A DNA stretch of 64,000 nucleotides. Source: Vibrio cincinnatiensis (GTDB taxonomy: Bacteria; Pseudomonadota; Gammaproteobacteria; Enterobacterales; Vibrionaceae). Where the stretch lies: positions 372,001 to 436,000 of the forward strand of contig NZ_SGOM01000001.1 in NCBI RefSeq assembly GCF_022113815.1, read 5' to 3'. Of this stretch, positions 1-11,307 are shown piece by piece. Numbering within the stretch: the stretch's first letter is position 1; every line of letters starts with the position of its first letter. Position numbers and translations under genes: made by a program. Below the pieces are notes generated by a model. That model ran no database searches, was not told where the DNA came from, and worked only from the letters and a program-made list of their open reading frames with translations.

Positions 1-1
1 T

Positions 2-343
2 GAAAAAAAATTGATGAAATTGGTGACTCATCGCGCCACGGGATCGGATTTAGATAAAGAAAAGTTATTTGAAAAAGTTCGCACTTCTTTGCGCCGGTTA
101 CGTCGCCTTGGCATGCTCATTCACATAGGAGAAACCACCAAGTTTCGTATTACGGAAGCGGTGTTTCGTTTCGGTGCGGATGTACGAGTTGGGGATGATA
201 TGCGTCAGGCACAGTTGCGTTTGATCCGTGATGGTGAAGCAGTGGTTCATACTCAAGAACCTAACCAACCTAGCTTATTAGCCAATGAAGCGGAATTACA
301 AGAACAAGATGAACAACACGAAGTATGGGAAGACGAAGCATGA
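2..343 (+). CDS. mukE: MukE, chromosome condensin subunit (C-terminal part, cut by window edge)
   Basis: This is the C-terminal 113 codons of MukE, the winged-helix (kite) subunit that joins MukF and MukB in the MukBEF condensin that organises the chromosome. The frame is open from base 2, so the gene begins upstream of the window; the first in-frame TTG and ATG at 11 and 14 are internal. The visible residues include the conserved stretch with [13 protein letters not shown] and [15 protein letters not shown], followed by the usual acidic low-complexity tail. The stop TGA at 341-343 overlaps the mukB start as ATGA, which indicates translational coupling. Identification rests on family similarity and on mukB following directly. 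Confidence 0.95.
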   Translation, partial: EKKLMKLVTHRATGSDLDKEKLFEKVRTSLRRLRRLGMLIHIGETTKFRITEAVFRFGADVRVGDDMRQAQLRLIRDGEAVVHTQEPNQPSLLANEAELQEQDEQHEVWEDEA

Positions 344-3300
344 TTGAAAGAGGTAAATATCAATCACTCACCATGATCAACTGGAATGGCTTCTTTGCCC
401 GCACTTTTGATATCGATAATTTGGTGACCACATTATCCGGTGGTAATGGTGCAGGAAAATCCACCACGATGGCGGCTTTTATCACCGCCTTAATTCCTGA
501 CCAAAGCTTACTGCACTTTCGTAATACAACGGAAGCAGGGAGCTCACAAGCATCTCGTGATAAAGGTCTTTACGGTAAGTTACAGCCGGGAGCTTGTTAC
601 GCGGCACTCGATGTGGTGAATTCTCGTCATCAACGTTTGTTGTTTGCGGTCAAACTTCAGCAAGTGGCTGGGCGAGATAAGAAAGTGGACATCAAACCCT
701 TTGTTATTCAAGGTTTACCCAGCCATATTAAACCGACGGATATTTTGGTAGAAAGTGTTTCAGATAACCATGCTCGTGTTCGTCAGTTAAATGAAGTGAA
801 AGAAGCTCTGAGCGGTATTGAAGGGGCTTCTTTCAAAGCATTTGGTTCCATTGTGGACTATCACAGCCAGATGTTTGAGTCAGGAGTGGTACCCAAAAAA
901 TTACGTAATAGTAGCGATCGTTCCAAATTTTACCGTTTGATTGAAGCTTCGTTATATGGTGGTATTTCCAGCGCGATTACCCGTTCATTGCGCGATTACT
1001 TATTGCCACAAAATGGCGGAGTTAAAAAAGCGTTCCAAGATATGGAATCGGCGTTGCGTGAAAACCGCATGACTTTGGAAGCCATTAAAAACACGCAAGC
1101 AGATCGAGATCTATTCAAACATTTGATCACTGAATCGACCCAGTATGTGGCTGCTGACTATATGCGCCATGCGAATGAACGTCGTATTAAAGTTGAGCAA
1201 ACATTGTCGCTGCGCCAAGAACTCTTTACGGCTCGCGAAACACTGATTGAACAAAATCGCCTACTTAATCGTGTTCATGAAGAACTGGACATGCTGGTTG
1301 AGCAAGAGTCGGCGCTAGAGCAAGACTATCAGGGGGCTTCAGATCATTTACAACTGGTACAAAATGCCCTACGTCAACAAGAAAAAATCGCTCGCTATCA
1401 AGATGATTTAGAAGAACTGAACATTCGTCTTGAAGAGCAGTTGATGGTGGTCGAAGAAGCGCAAGAACGCGTCATGATGGCGGAAGAGCAAGCCACCATG
1501 GCTGAGGAAGAAGTGGATAGTCTGAAAACACAATTGGCTGATTATCAACAAGCCCTTGATGTACAACAGACCCGCGCTTTGCAATATCAACAAGCGTTAC
1601 AAGCGCTCGACAAAGCTCGCCACCAGCTCAATGATCCCACGCTCTCTGCAGAAGTTGCTCATGCGCGAATCAGTGAGCTGAATGCTCAGAAAGAGCAAAA
1701 AACCAGCGAGCTATTGGCCGTAAAACATAAGTTGGATATGTCATCAGCGGCGGCGGAGCAGTTTGATCGAGCGCTGAGTTTAGTGAAAAGCGTACTGGGG
1801 GAAGTCAACCGTAGTCAAGCGGCTGAACACGCGAAAACCATTTTACGTCAAACACAAGATGCTCAGCAGATGGTACAAAATGAGCAGGCGTGGTTGGAGC
1901 AGCAGCGTGATCTGCACTATCGAATTGAACAGCGAAATCTAGTACAGCAGCGAGTCAGTGACTATCACAAGCACCATCAGGTTCTACTCAGTGAAGAGGA
2001 CAGCCTCGAGTTAGAGCGTGAGCGTCACCAAGCGTTGTTAGAGAGTTTGGAGCAGAACCAAGAAACACTACGTGAACAGAGAAGTCAGCAGCGCCGTCTT
2101 GAGCAAGAACTTCAATCTGATATCGCTCGCTATGAAAGCATTGCCCCAGCGTGGATTCAAGCCAATGATGCTTTGGCGATCTTACGTGAGCAAAGTGGTG
2201 CTGAATTAAGTGATCGTCAATCGGTCATGAGTGAGATGCAGTCTCTGCTGGAGCGTGAAAAAGTACAATCGCTTGAGAAGGACAAACTTGCTCAACATCG
2301 TGCTCAGCTTGACCGTGAAATTGAACGGCTTGCTTCACCGGGTGGTTCAAATGATCCTCGCTTAAAAGGGTTGGCAGATACACTGGGTGGCGTTTTATTA
2401 TCTGAAATTTATGATGATATTACTCTGGATGATGCGCCTTACTTCAGTGCGATGTATGGCCCGGCTCGTCATGCGATTGTTGTTTCTGACTTATCTGGTA
2501 TAAAAGAAAAGTTGGTTGAGCTAGATGATTGTCCAGAAGATCTCTATTTAATCGAAGGTGATATCGATGCCTTTGATGATAGTTCGATTGATGTTGAAGA
2601 GTTAGCCGGAGCGGTTTGTGTTCAGTTAAATGATCGACAAATGCGTTATTCTCGCTTTCCAGAGATCCCTCTATTTGGACGAGCAGCTCGTGAGCAGCGT
2701 TTAGAACGACTCCGCTTAGAACGAGAAGAGGTCGTTGAAGCTCATGCCAAAGCGGCTTTTGATTCTCAAAAACTGCAACGTTTATACAGCAGTTTTAACC
2801 TTTTTGTGGCTGAACATTTACAGTGCGCATTTGAAGCGGATCCTGAGCAAGCATTACTGACTGCACGAGAAAAACGTAATCAAGTACTTCGCCAGTTAGC
2901 GGATTTGGAAAACCAAGAGCATCAGCAACGCAGTCAACGTCAATTGAGCAAACAAGCATTATCGGCACTCGATAGTATCTCTCCAAATTGGCGTCTATTG
3001 GCAGAAAGTGCCTTGCAGGAGCGCTTAACTGATCTGAATGATAAATTAGAGCATCTTAGCCAAGCGAAGGTATTTCTTGCTCAGCACAGTCAAACCGTCG
3101 AACAGTTGCAGGCGCTGGCTTCTGCCTTAGAAGTGGACCCAGAACAATTTGATGTATTAGAGCAACAATATCAACAAGCGGATCAGGCTCTGCAAAGTCT
3201 AAAAAGCCAAATCTTTGCGCTTTCTGATCTTTATGAGCGTCGTCAGCACTTTGCCTATTCTGATTCGGTGGATTTGCTCAGCCAGAGCAGTGAGTTAAGT

Positions 3301-4800
3301 GAACAGCTTAAAGCCAAACTCATACAAGCGGAGAGTCTTCGTAACCGTAGCCGTGATGAACTTAAACAAGCGCAAGCGCAGTTGAGCCAGTATCATCAAG
3401 TCTTGGCGTCTTTAAAAAGCTCTCATCAAGCTAAGCTGGAAACGGTACAGGAATTTAAGCAAGAGCTACAAGAGTTTGGGGTTCAGGCCGACGAGGGGGC
3501 ATTAAGTCGTGCTCAGCAACGCCGTGATGAACTGCATGAGCGTTTACATAGCTCTCGTGGTCGTAAGAGTGAATATGAGCGGACGATCACCTCGACCGAA
3601 GTTGAAATGAAAGCGTTAGCCAAGCGTCTGAAGAAAGTGGAAAAAGAGTATCAGGATCTGCGAACTTTTGTGGTTAATGCCAAAGCGGGTTGGTGCTCGG
3701 TATTGCGTCTTGCGCGTGAAAATGATGTTGAGCGTCGTTTACATAAGCGCGAACTGGCGTATTTATCGGCCGGTGAACTGCGCTCTATGTCTGATAAATC
3801 ATTAGGAGCCTTACGTTTAGCGGTTGCTAATAATGAAGACTTGCGTGATGCGTTACGCTTATCGGAAGATAATGCGCATCCAGAGCGCAAGGTACTATTT
3901 TATATCGCTGTTTATCAGCATCTGCGTGAACGTATTCGTCAAGATATCATTCGAACAGACGACCCCGTTGAAGCCATTGAAGAGATGGAAGTTGAGCTTG
4001 CTCGTTTGACTGAAGAACTGACGCAGCGGGAAAATCGATTGGCGATCAGCTCAGATTCTGTCGCCAGTATCATCCGTAAGACCATTCAACGTGAGCAAAA
4101 CCGCATTCGAATGCTTAACCAAGGGCTATCGAATATCGCCTTTGGTCAAGTGAAAGGGGTTCGTCTTAACGTTAAAGTGCGTGAAAGCCATGAAATCTTG
4201 CTCAGTGGGTTAGTCGAGCAACAGGTACAGCATAAAGATCTGTTTGAAAGTACTCGCTATACCTTCTCAGAAGCAATGGCGAAACTTTTCCAACGAGTCA
4301 ACCCACACATTGATATGGGTCAGCGTTCTCCTCAGGTATTAGGTGAAGAACTGTTGGATTACCGTAATTACCTTGAGTTGAGTGTTGAAGTGAATCGAGG
4401 CTCCGATGGTTGGCTACAAGCCGAGTCTGGTGCATTATCGACCGGTGAAGCCATTGGTACGGGTCAATCGATTCTTCTGATGGTCGTACAAAGCTGGGAA
4501 GAAGAATCTCGTCGCTTACGGAGCAAAGATATTGTTCCTTGTCGTTTGCTTTTCTTAGATGAAGCGGCACGTTTGGATGCAAAATCTATTGCAACGCTAT
4601 TTGAGCTTTGTGAGCGCTTGGATATGCAATTGCTGATCGCCGCGCCTGAAAATATTAGCCCAGAGAAGGGCACAACCTATAAATTGGTTCGTAAAGTCTT
4701 TAAAGATCACGAACATGTGCATGTAGTGGGGCTGCGAGGGTTTGCGAGTAAAGAAAAACCAAAAAGTGAAGAGCAACAGCTGGCGGAGGCATTAAGTTAA
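340..4800 (+). CDS. mukB: MukB, SMC-like ATPase of the MukBEF condensin
   Basis: MukB is the SMC-like subunit of MukBEF; it binds DNA and ATP and compacts and segregates the chromosome. The chosen ATG at 340 overlaps the mukE stop and gives 1486 residues, the same length as E. coli MukB. The N-terminal head has the Walker A motif GGNGAGKST at about residues 34-42. Two very long glutamine- and glutamate-rich coiled coils flank a hinge around residues 660-780. The C-terminal head carries the signature region [12 protein letters not shown] and the Walker B stretch RLLFLDEA near residue 1410. No frameshift is seen. It is the last gene of its operon, since a strong terminator follows 20 bases after the stop. 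Confidence 0.98.
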   Translation: MIERGKYQSLTMINWNGFFARTFDIDNLVTTLSGGNGAGKSTTMAAFITALIPDQSLLHFRNTTEAGSSQASRDKGLYGKLQPGACYAALDVVNSRHQRLLFAVKLQQVAGRDKKVDIKPFVIQGLPSHIKPTDILVESVSDNHARVRQLNEVKEALSGIEGASFKAFGSIVDYHSQMFESGVVPKKLRNSSDRSKFYRLIEASLYGGISSAITRSLRDYLLPQNGGVKKAFQDMESALRENRMTLEAIKNTQADRDLFKHLITESTQYVAADYMRHANERRIKVEQTLSLRQELFTARETLIEQNRLLNRVHEELDMLVEQESALEQDYQGASDHLQLVQNALRQQEKIARYQDDLEELNIRLEEQLMVVEEAQERVMMAEEQATMAEEEVDSLKTQLADYQQALDVQQTRALQYQQALQALDKARHQLNDPTLSAEVAHARISELNAQKEQKTSELLAVKHKLDMSSAAAEQFDRALSLVKSVLGEVNRSQAAEHAKTILRQTQDAQQMVQNEQAWLEQQRDLHYRIEQRNLVQQRVSDYHKHHQVLLSEEDSLELERERHQALLESLEQNQETLREQRSQQRRLEQELQSDIARYESIAPAWIQANDALAILREQSGAELSDRQSVMSEMQSLLEREKVQSLEKDKLAQHRAQLDREIERLASPGGSNDPRLKGLADTLGGVLLSEIYDDITLDDAPYFSAMYGPARHAIVVSDLSGIKEKLVELDDCPEDLYLIEGDIDAFDDSSIDVEELAGAVCVQLNDRQMRYSRFPEIPLFGRAAREQRLERLRLEREEVVEAHAKAAFDSQKLQRLYSSFNLFVAEHLQCAFEADPEQALLTAREKRNQVLRQLADLENQEHQQRSQRQLSKQALSALDSISPNWRLLAESALQERLTDLNDKLEHLSQAKVFLAQHSQTVEQLQALASALEVDPEQFDVLEQQYQQADQALQSLKSQIFALSDLYERRQHFAYSDSVDLLSQSSELSEQLKAKLIQAESLRNRSRDELKQAQAQLSQYHQVLASLKSSHQAKLETVQEFKQELQEFGVQADEGALSRAQQRRDELHERLHSSRGRKSEYERTITSTEVEMKALAKRLKKVEKEYQDLRTFVVNAKAGWCSVLRLARENDVERRLHKRELAYLSAGELRSMSDKSLGALRLAVANNEDLRDALRLSEDNAHPERKVLFYIAVYQHLRERIRQDIIRTDDPVEAIEEMEVELARLTEELTQRENRLAISSDSVASIIRKTIQREQNRIRMLNQGLSNIAFGQVKGVRLNVKVRESHEILLSGLVEQQVQHKDLFESTRYTFSEAMAKLFQRVNPHIDMGQRSPQVLGEELLDYRNYLELSVEVNRGSDGWLQAESGALSTGEAIGTGQSILLMVVQSWEEESRRLRSKDIVPCRLLFLDEAARLDAKSIATLFELCERLDMQLLIAAPENISPEKGTTYKLVRKVFKDHEHVHVVGLRGFASKEKPKSEEQQLAEALS

Positions 4801-4819
4801 CCGCTAGATTGGAGAAGAA

Positions 4820-4849
4820 AAAACGCCTTCGATATGAAGGCGTTTTTTA
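4820..4849 (+). terminator. Rho-independent terminator of the muk operon
   Basis: A perfect stem AACGCCTTC/GAAGGCGTT with a short GATAT loop, preceded by an A run and followed by a T run, lies directly behind mukB. The A and T runs on both sides make it bidirectional, so it can also serve the minus-strand operon ending at 4866. Confidence 0.9.
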
Positions 4850-4865
4850 TAGGGTGATTAATCCG

Positions 4866-5840
4866 TTACTTTTCTTGGTTGCCAAACTGTTTTGCGGCAT
4901 AAACTACCCGTTCTGCGGGTGTCGGGTAAATCAGTGGTGAGCCTAAGTTTTCAATATGTTGTAGGCGAGGCAGTAGCCCTGCACCATTGGCCGTTTGAAT
5001 CGCAAGCCCTGGGCGAGCATTGAGTTCAAGCACCATAGGGCCTTCTTCTTTGTCCAACACCATATCCGTACCCAGATAACCAAGCCCGGTCATCTCCCAT
5101 GCGCTAGCTGCAAGTGTGAGCAAACGCTCCCAGTGGGGAACGACAAGTGTGGAAAGATCTTTCCCTGTGTCGGGGTGAACGGTGACCGGACGATTAAATT
5201 GTACCGCTCGGACGGCTTTCCCCGTAGCGATATCAATGCCGACACCGACCGCGCCTTGATGGAGGTTTGCTTTACCATCAGAGGCAGAAGTAGAAAGGCG
5301 CATCATTGCCATAACGGGGTAGCCTTTAAAGACGATGATTCGTACATCTGGCACCCCTTCATAACTAAAGCCATCAAAGCAATCATCAAACTTGATTAAG
5401 TTTTCTATTACGGCGACATCATTCTTACCGCCTAATGAAAATAACCCAGCCAACGCATTACTGATGTGTCTTTCAACATCTTCTTTGGTAATGGTTGAAC
5501 CTGATGGTTTGGTATACACCCCATCTTGATGCGAACTAATGACTAAAATACCTTTACCGCCACTACCTCGGGCTGGTTTGATAACAAAGCCCGGCCATTG
5601 CTCAACCATCTGGTGAATTCGTTTTACATCCCCTTGATTACTGATCACACCAATTAACTGCGGTACTGTACAACCAGCCCGTTGAGCAATTAATTTTGTT
5701 TGCAGCTTATCGTCAACCAATGGGTACTTAGAACGGTCATTATAGCGGCCAATATAACTGTGGTTACGTTTGTTCATCCCCATGATCCCTTTGCGACGTA
5801 ATTTGAAAGGGGAGGTGTACTCAGAAAGAGAGAGAAACAT
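4866..5840 (-). CDS. Alpha-L-glutamate ligase-like ATP-grasp protein
   Basis: This 324-residue protein belongs to the ATP-grasp superfamily and is related to RimK-type alpha-L-glutamate ligases, which join an amino acid to a carboxyl acceptor with ATP. The sequence shows the ATP-binding loop KPARGSGGKG at residues 88-97 and a Mg-binding ELNARPG near the C terminus. The start at 5840 is preferred over the longer frame at 5852 because GGAG lies about 7 bases upstream and the upstream gene stops at 5842. It is the last gene of a three-gene operon with an inactive-transglutaminase membrane protein and a retropepsin-like lipoprotein. This trio is conserved in gammaproteobacteria and has been linked to envelope and osmotic-stress phenotypes; the substrate is not evident from the sequence. 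Confidence 0.88.
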   Translation of the reverse strand: MFLSLSEYTSPFKLRRKGIMGMNKRNHSYIGRYNDRSKYPLVDDKLQTKLIAQRAGCTVPQLIGVISNQGDVKRIHQMVEQWPGFVIKPARGSGGKGILVISSHQDGVYTKPSGSTITKEDVERHISNALAGLFSLGGKNDVAVIENLIKFDDCFDGFSYEGVPDVRIIVFKGYPVMAMMRLSTSASDGKANLHQGAVGVGIDIATGKAVRAVQFNRPVTVHPDTGKDLSTLVVPHWERLLTLAASAWEMTGLGYLGTDMVLDKEEGPMVLELNARPGLAIQTANGAGLLPRLQHIENLGSPLIYPTPAERVVYAAKQFGNQEK

Positions 5841-5841
5841 A

Positions 5842-7350
5842 TTAATCTCCATCCACCAAAGGTTTAAAGCGACGTAACTCTGTTATGCGGTAACCGGTAT
5901 AGGTTCCGAGTAATAAGATGGCGGCTAACACAACCAGTTGTAAGCCAATAAAGTTGAAGGTGAGGTGCTGGACATACGTGTTAGTCATCGCGAGATAGAT
6001 CAGCACTGCGGTTAAGAGTGAACCGCCACCTTGTAAAATCACTTCTTTTGCCCCTTCTTCTTCCCAAAGAATGGACATGCGTTCAATGGTCCATGACAAG
6101 ATGATCATAGGGAAGAACGTGATGGTTAAACCTTCGGTTAAGCCAATTTTAAATGCCACCACGGTAAAGACCGAGATAATTAAAATGACGGAAATAATGA
6201 CAGCCGATATACGAGCAACCAGTAATAAATTAAGTTTCGATAAGTAACTGCGGATAATGAGCCCAGTACCGACAATTAATAAGAAGCCGACAATACCGGT
6301 GGTTAACTGGGTTTGTACAAAGGCCACCGCAATCAGTACTGGCATAAAGGTGCCCGAAGTTTTTAAACCGATGATGACACGTAAAAATACCACGATCAGG
6401 GCACCGATAGGGATGAGCATGATCGTTTTAAACATAGCTTGCTCTTCGAGAGGTAAGCTATGAATTGAGAGGTTTAGTAGCCCGTCAGCTTCCACTTTAT
6501 TACTGGTTGCTTGCTGTGGAGAAACCTCTTGAGCAATCATGGTAAAGTGTACTTGGCTGTTTTGACCACCGATGACATCCAGTAAAGAGATGTTCGATTC
6601 ATCCCATACCAAAAGGTTAGGTTGAGTTGGTTGAATGCCAGTTTCTGGATTAAAGAGAACCCATTTTTGCCCGTCCCATACTTGATTCATATGTTGGATA
6701 GACTGACGGCGGCGGCCGTCTTCTAGCTTAATGACGCCCACAACTTTATTGGCAATTTGTTGGTAAGACAGCAATTTTTGTGCGGCATCTACCTTGCTCA
6801 TTTTATTCAACAGTAAAGCGGCATTCTGGTTTTCAGTATCATTGAGCGTCTTAATCAACTCTCGAGTAAAGGTGACATCGTCAGCCGAATGTCGGTTTGC
6901 TTGCTCTATCAAAGCAATGGCGGCAATTTCTTCTGGGCCATCAAACGTTGGCTTACTTAGCGTTTGGGCTGGGGGAATGGGTGTTGTTTTGGCTTGTGGA
7001 TCGACTAAAAACTGTGCTTTGTAGTAAATCGTTTGTGGGCCTGTAGCCTGACGAATAGACCATTCGGCCCGTCGTCCCGTTTCTGTCGTGAGATAAGAGA
7101 TACCATAACCTGGAGAGGAAGCGTTTTCACCGACTAAGGTGAAGCCATCTTGCGTATGAGGGGCGGCAAGGGATACTTTGACTTCTTTCCCCTGAGCATT
7201 GAATTCGATGCGTGCTTCAATATCCCAAACTTGGCGGGTTTCTCCCGGCGTCCACGGCACCCCATAACTTTGGTGACGTATCATACTTAACGTAATACCG
7301 ATGGTAACCAGCAAAAGAATCGATAAATAGAATGGAACTCGTGATGTCAT
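5842..7350 (-). CDS. Inactive transglutaminase-fused seven-TM membrane protein
   Basis: This predicted inner-membrane protein has 502 residues. One N-terminal membrane segment (about residues 5-23) is followed by a large extracytoplasmic region of about 290 residues that contains the inactive transglutaminase-like fold. The C-terminal third, from about residue 315, has roughly seven hydrophobic segments. Family knowledge classes these as 7TM proteins with a transglutaminase-like domain lacking the catalytic triad. The ATG at 7350 is preferred: AAGG sits about 7 bases upstream, and a longer reading would run back into the preceding gene. It lies 16 bases behind the retropepsin gene and its stop abuts the ATP-grasp start, so co-translation is likely. 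It may be the membrane anchor for the two partner enzymes (inference). Confidence 0.88.
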   Translation of the reverse strand: MTSRVPFYLSILLLVTIGITLSMIRHQSYGVPWTPGETRQVWDIEARIEFNAQGKEVKVSLAAPHTQDGFTLVGENASSPGYGISYLTTETGRRAEWSIRQATGPQTIYYKAQFLVDPQAKTTPIPPAQTLSKPTFDGPEEIAAIALIEQANRHSADDVTFTRELIKTLNDTENQNAALLLNKMSKVDAAQKLLSYQQIANKVVGVIKLEDGRRRQSIQHMNQVWDGQKWVLFNPETGIQPTQPNLLVWDESNISLLDVIGGQNSQVHFTMIAQEVSPQQATSNKVEADGLLNLSIHSLPLEEQAMFKTIMLIPIGALIVVFLRVIIGLKTSGTFMPVLIAVAFVQTQLTTGIVGFLLIVGTGLIIRSYLSKLNLLLVARISAVIISVILIISVFTVVAFKIGLTEGLTITFFPMIILSWTIERMSILWEEEGAKEVILQGGGSLLTAVLIYLAMTNTYVQHLTFNFIGLQLVVLAAILLLGTYTGYRITELRRFKPLVDGD

Positions 7351-7366
7351 AACTGACCTTATGTAT

Positions 7367-8116
7367 TTACTTTGTTTCTGTCTGAATGTATTTCCGACTG
7401 ACATCCACTACCGCAATGTCACGGATAAACTCTCTACCCAGTAGGATCGGATGGCTCATTTGTGAACGGTCAGCTAAGGTAAACTGCGCTTTTTCATGAA
7501 TAGCGCCTAATTTGACCCACAATTCAACGACGGCGCGGCGTTCTGACTGTTCGCTGGTTGACTGGCGAATACGAACGAACCGTATGATCGGCGCTTCTAT
7601 CCAGTTGTTATCATCTTTGACACTGGTATCGCCTGCGAGATGAAAACGTACCCAGTTTTTCCCATTCCGTTCAAATTCTTCTACATCAATCGCATTTAAA
7701 GAAGAAGTGGCCGCACCGGTATCCACGCGAGCATCAAACGTTTGTTTGATCGCATCAATGGTCACTTTTTCTATTTCACCCAATACCACATCATGACGAG
7801 GGATACTGGGGGCAGCACTGTTTGGCATGGATGTGCGTTGAGGCTGCGACGGATCTTCTGTAACCACCACTGGACGATTAGCCAGAACCTTGAGCTCTTT
7901 GACTTGTCCTTTGAGGTCAGAGAGTTGATTCTCTAGGCTGTCGATATAGTCCATCTGGTTACTAATATGCAGCTCTAAATTGGTCATTTTATTGGAAAGG
8001 TTGGATTCGGATTGATGAATGGCAGCCAGCGTAGCTTGATGGTATTCGTCGCCCTTTAATATTGTGCAACCAGAGAGCATGCTAAGTGCGACAAGGGGGG
8101 CTATTCGCTTAAACAT
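7367..8116 (-). CDS. Retropepsin-like (RimB/DUF785 family) lipoprotein protease
   Basis: The product is a lipoprotein: after the ATG at 8116 comes a hydrophobic signal ending in the lipobox LSGC with Cys17. Residues 35-80 look like a short coiled coil. The C-terminal half is the RimK-associated protease domain, often annotated as ATP-dependent zinc protease but structurally a retropepsin-like aspartic protease. The active-site signature DTGAATSS starts at residue 132, and ILLGREF near the end fits the second conserved block. The start at 8116 has AAGG upstream and gives a proper signal peptide, unlike the longer frame from 8179. It is the first gene of the operon with the transmembrane and ATP-grasp genes, suggesting a periplasmic processing partner. 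Confidence 0.88.
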   Translation of the reverse strand: MFKRIAPLVALSMLSGCTILKGDEYHQATLAAIHQSESNLSNKMTNLELHISNQMDYIDSLENQLSDLKGQVKELKVLANRPVVVTEDPSQPQRTSMPNSAAPSIPRHDVVLGEIEKVTIDAIKQTFDARVDTGAATSSLNAIDVEEFERNGKNWVRFHLAGDTSVKDDNNWIEAPIIRFVRIRQSTSEQSERRAVVELWVKLGAIHEKAQFTLADRSQMSHPILLGREFIRDIAVVDVSRKYIQTETK

Positions 8117-8230
8117 TTGCGACCTTATTCTTGTGTTGTAGTTTGTTTCATTAGTTATAGCAAAGGATGCGCTACGCATCTTTTGCTAGAGTAGACTTAT
8201 ACGACAAATAACACGTTAAGACTGTGTCAA

Positions 8231-9202
8231 TTATGGCTTTTTTGCAATTAAAATTGCCCGTCTTGGTGCAGGATAGCCTTCAACAGTCTTACTGGTGTCA
8301 TTCGTATCAAGGTAATCGGGGAGCGAATTATGAGTCATCCACTCTGTGGTTCGCTGTTCATCTAATGAGGTTGTATTCTCATCAACGATGCGAACCTCCA
8401 CAAATCCCACTTTTTCTAACCAACCTTTCAGGGCTTTTGCTGAAGGGAAAAAGTAAACATTGCGCATTTGAGCATAGCGATCAAACGGAACCAATACGGT
8501 ATTTTCATCCCCTTCAATCACTAAGGTTTCTAGGACTAATTCACCGCCTTCCACCAATTGGTTTTTCAATTGAATGAGATGATCAAGGGGAGAGCGTCGG
8601 TGGTATAACACGCCCATGCTAAATACAGTATCAAAGGCTTCCAGTACCGGAAGTTGTTCAATGCCTAATGGCACTAAATGGATACGTTGATCGTTCCCCA
8701 TTAATTTGCGGACTGCTTCAAATTGAATGAGAAAGAGCTCGGAGGGATCAATGCCCATCACTTGATGTGCCCCTTCACCGAGCATACGCCACATGTGGTA
8801 GCCGTTACCACAACCGACATCCAAGACTGAACGATCTTTTAATGGTGAAATATGAGGAAGAAGACGGTCCCATTTCCAATCACTTCGCCATTCGGTATCA
8901 ATATGAATACCATGGAGAAAATAGGGGCCTTTGCGCCAAGGATGAAAAGTTTTCAGCAGGCTTTCTAATTTCTTCTGTTCCCCAGCCGCCAGTGGCTGGT
9001 GATTATGGACGGTGACTGACGTTTTTAAATCCATCGCATCGGGTGGGGTATCATCGATTTTCTTTAAAGCACGTAACCAGCGATCCATATCGCCATGAGG
9101 CTTGTCTTGCCAATCCGACAGTTGTTTGGGCAGTACATCTAACCAAGGCTGTAGGCGAGTGTCTTGAGCAAGGCGTTGATAAAGTGGACCAAAATTAAAC
9201 AT
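8231..9202 (-). CDS. cmoB: tRNA U34 carboxymethyltransferase CmoB
   Basis: CmoB transfers the carboxymethyl group of carboxy-S-adenosylmethionine to 5-hydroxyuridine at tRNA position 34, giving cmo5U, which widens wobble decoding. The start MFNFGPLYQ at 9202 gives 323 residues, identical in length to E. coli CmoB; the frame extends to 9226 but that start is not supported. The Rossmann glycine motif [11 protein letters not shown] lies at about residues 120-130, and the typical [13 protein letters not shown] motif follows. It lies 83 bases downstream of cmoA on the same strand, the usual cmoA-cmoB operon order. Confidence 0.97.
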   Translation of the reverse strand: MFNFGPLYQRLAQDTRLQPWLDVLPKQLSDWQDKPHGDMDRWLRALKKIDDTPPDAMDLKTSVTVHNHQPLAAGEQKKLESLLKTFHPWRKGPYFLHGIHIDTEWRSDWKWDRLLPHISPLKDRSVLDVGCGNGYHMWRMLGEGAHQVMGIDPSELFLIQFEAVRKLMGNDQRIHLVPLGIEQLPVLEAFDTVFSMGVLYHRRSPLDHLIQLKNQLVEGGELVLETLVIEGDENTVLVPFDRYAQMRNVYFFPSAKALKGWLEKVGFVEVRIVDENTTSLDEQRTTEWMTHNSLPDYLDTNDTSKTVEGYPAPRRAILIAKKP

Positions 9203-9285
9203 GGAATGTGTTCCTAAATCGTGCACAAAGCCCTGTCGTCGTGCAGAGGGTAAATCGTCTCTGGGTAGGATAGGGCGTATAAACG

Positions 9286-10023
<738 letters not shown>

Positions 10024-10133
10024 TTATACCCGTATAAATTGAGCTAAATGTACCGCTCAACGATAGAAAAGGCGCGTATTTTATGAAAAATTTCATTCTC
10101 TGTCATTAAAGCGCGCTCAGTTCCCGTGAGAAG

Positions 10134-11024
10134 TTAAAACATTGAGAGTTGAGTATCCCCTCTTTGTGCTGGAAACGTTGCGAGATCAGGCAGTTTTTGC
10201 GTGATGGTATCAGAATGGTGAATGACCGTTTGTAAGGTTTGGTAGAGAGAGGCGGCAAGCTCTGGTGCATAGAGGTTATCGGGAGTATGGACCATTAAAT
10301 ATGGCTGTTTACCTTGTGCCATCCATTGTGGCAACTTGGCTAACCAAGCGGTAAAAAAAGCCTGATTCTGTGGCAAGTCGGGGTGGCCAATAAACCGGAT
10401 CATCGGCTGAGTGGCAGTGGCAATGGCGTGTACGGGCACATTGGGTTTTTTCTTTTGCGCATCAATAATGATTTCATTGTCGGGTTTGGCTGCAAACACT
10501 GGGCGACTATCCATGATGATCCGATTGATGTTCTCTTCGATGAGCCATTGGTTAAAGCGACGTTCTTCTTCGCCTTTGGCAAAATAGCTGGCGTGTCGAA
10601 CTTCAACGCCTAAGGGAAAATGGGCGGGGAAACCGCGACAAAACTTTTTCAATTGATCAAGGTGTGCGCCACGAAAAGCAGCGGGAAGTTGGATCGTCCA
10701 TAAGCCGATACGTTCATGTAAGGGTTCCATGAGTTGAAGAAATTGCTTTAGATCAGTTTGGCAGCCCACCAGTTGGTGTTGGTGGGTGATCGTTTTTGGT
10801 AGCTTAAAGGTAAATCGGAAATCATCATGCGTGGCCAAATGCCAGCTACGTACGGTGGTTGGCGAAGGAGATGCATAAAAGGTCGTGTTGCCTTCTACGG
10901 TGTGAAATACGCTGGAATAATAAGCTAATCGTTCGGCGGGCGTGGTTCCTGTTGGAAAAAATCGGCCTTGCCAACCAGAGTGTGACCACATAGTAAGACC
11001 GAGACGTAATGGAAGCTTTTGCAT
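10134..11024 (-). CDS. DUF72 family protein (YecE-like)
   Basis: This is a DUF72 (YecE) protein predicted to fold as a TIM barrel; its reaction is unknown. Family marks are the N-terminal GLTMWSHSGWQGRFFPTGT region, FHTVEGNTTFY, and the later DSRPVF and YLMVHTPDN segments that line the predicted active site. The start at 11024 (MQKLPLRLG) is preferred because homologues begin there; a longer frame to 11081 adds 19 basic residues without a clear ribosome-binding site. The preferred form has 296 residues. It is monocistronic, divergent from aspS and downstream of no obvious partner. Confidence 0.85.
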   Translation of the reverse strand: MQKLPLRLGLTMWSHSGWQGRFFPTGTTPAERLAYYSSVFHTVEGNTTFYASPSPTTVRSWHLATHDDFRFTFKLPKTITHQHQLVGCQTDLKQFLQLMEPLHERIGLWTIQLPAAFRGAHLDQLKKFCRGFPAHFPLGVEVRHASYFAKGEEERRFNQWLIEENINRIIMDSRPVFAAKPDNEIIIDAQKKKPNVPVHAIATATQPMIRFIGHPDLPQNQAFFTAWLAKLPQWMAQGKQPYLMVHTPDNLYAPELAASLYQTLQTVIHHSDTITQKLPDLATFPAQRGDTQLSMF

Positions 11025-11307
11025 GGCGACTCTTGATTTTTTCAATGGGACAAAGACGAGTTTCTTTGAAGAATACGGCATTTTAGCGCTATAATCAGCG
11101 CCAATTTTTCCGTCGCTGATGCTTTAATCACAATTTGATTGATTATTGTACAAAACAAAGAATACGGAATAGAACACAACAAAATTATATTCTGGAAGGT
11201 CGATCTTCACTTTTTTTCAGCGTATAAATGGAACCATGTGTCGCAGGGAATTGTCGTGTCTGCGGCGTAAGAATTAGATGATAAATATAGAGGTTGGGAA
11301 TTTCACT

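Noticed and set aside
4995-5399. 134-codon antisense frame in the ATP-grasp gene
   Set aside because: Shadow of a well-supported gene; no homology expected.
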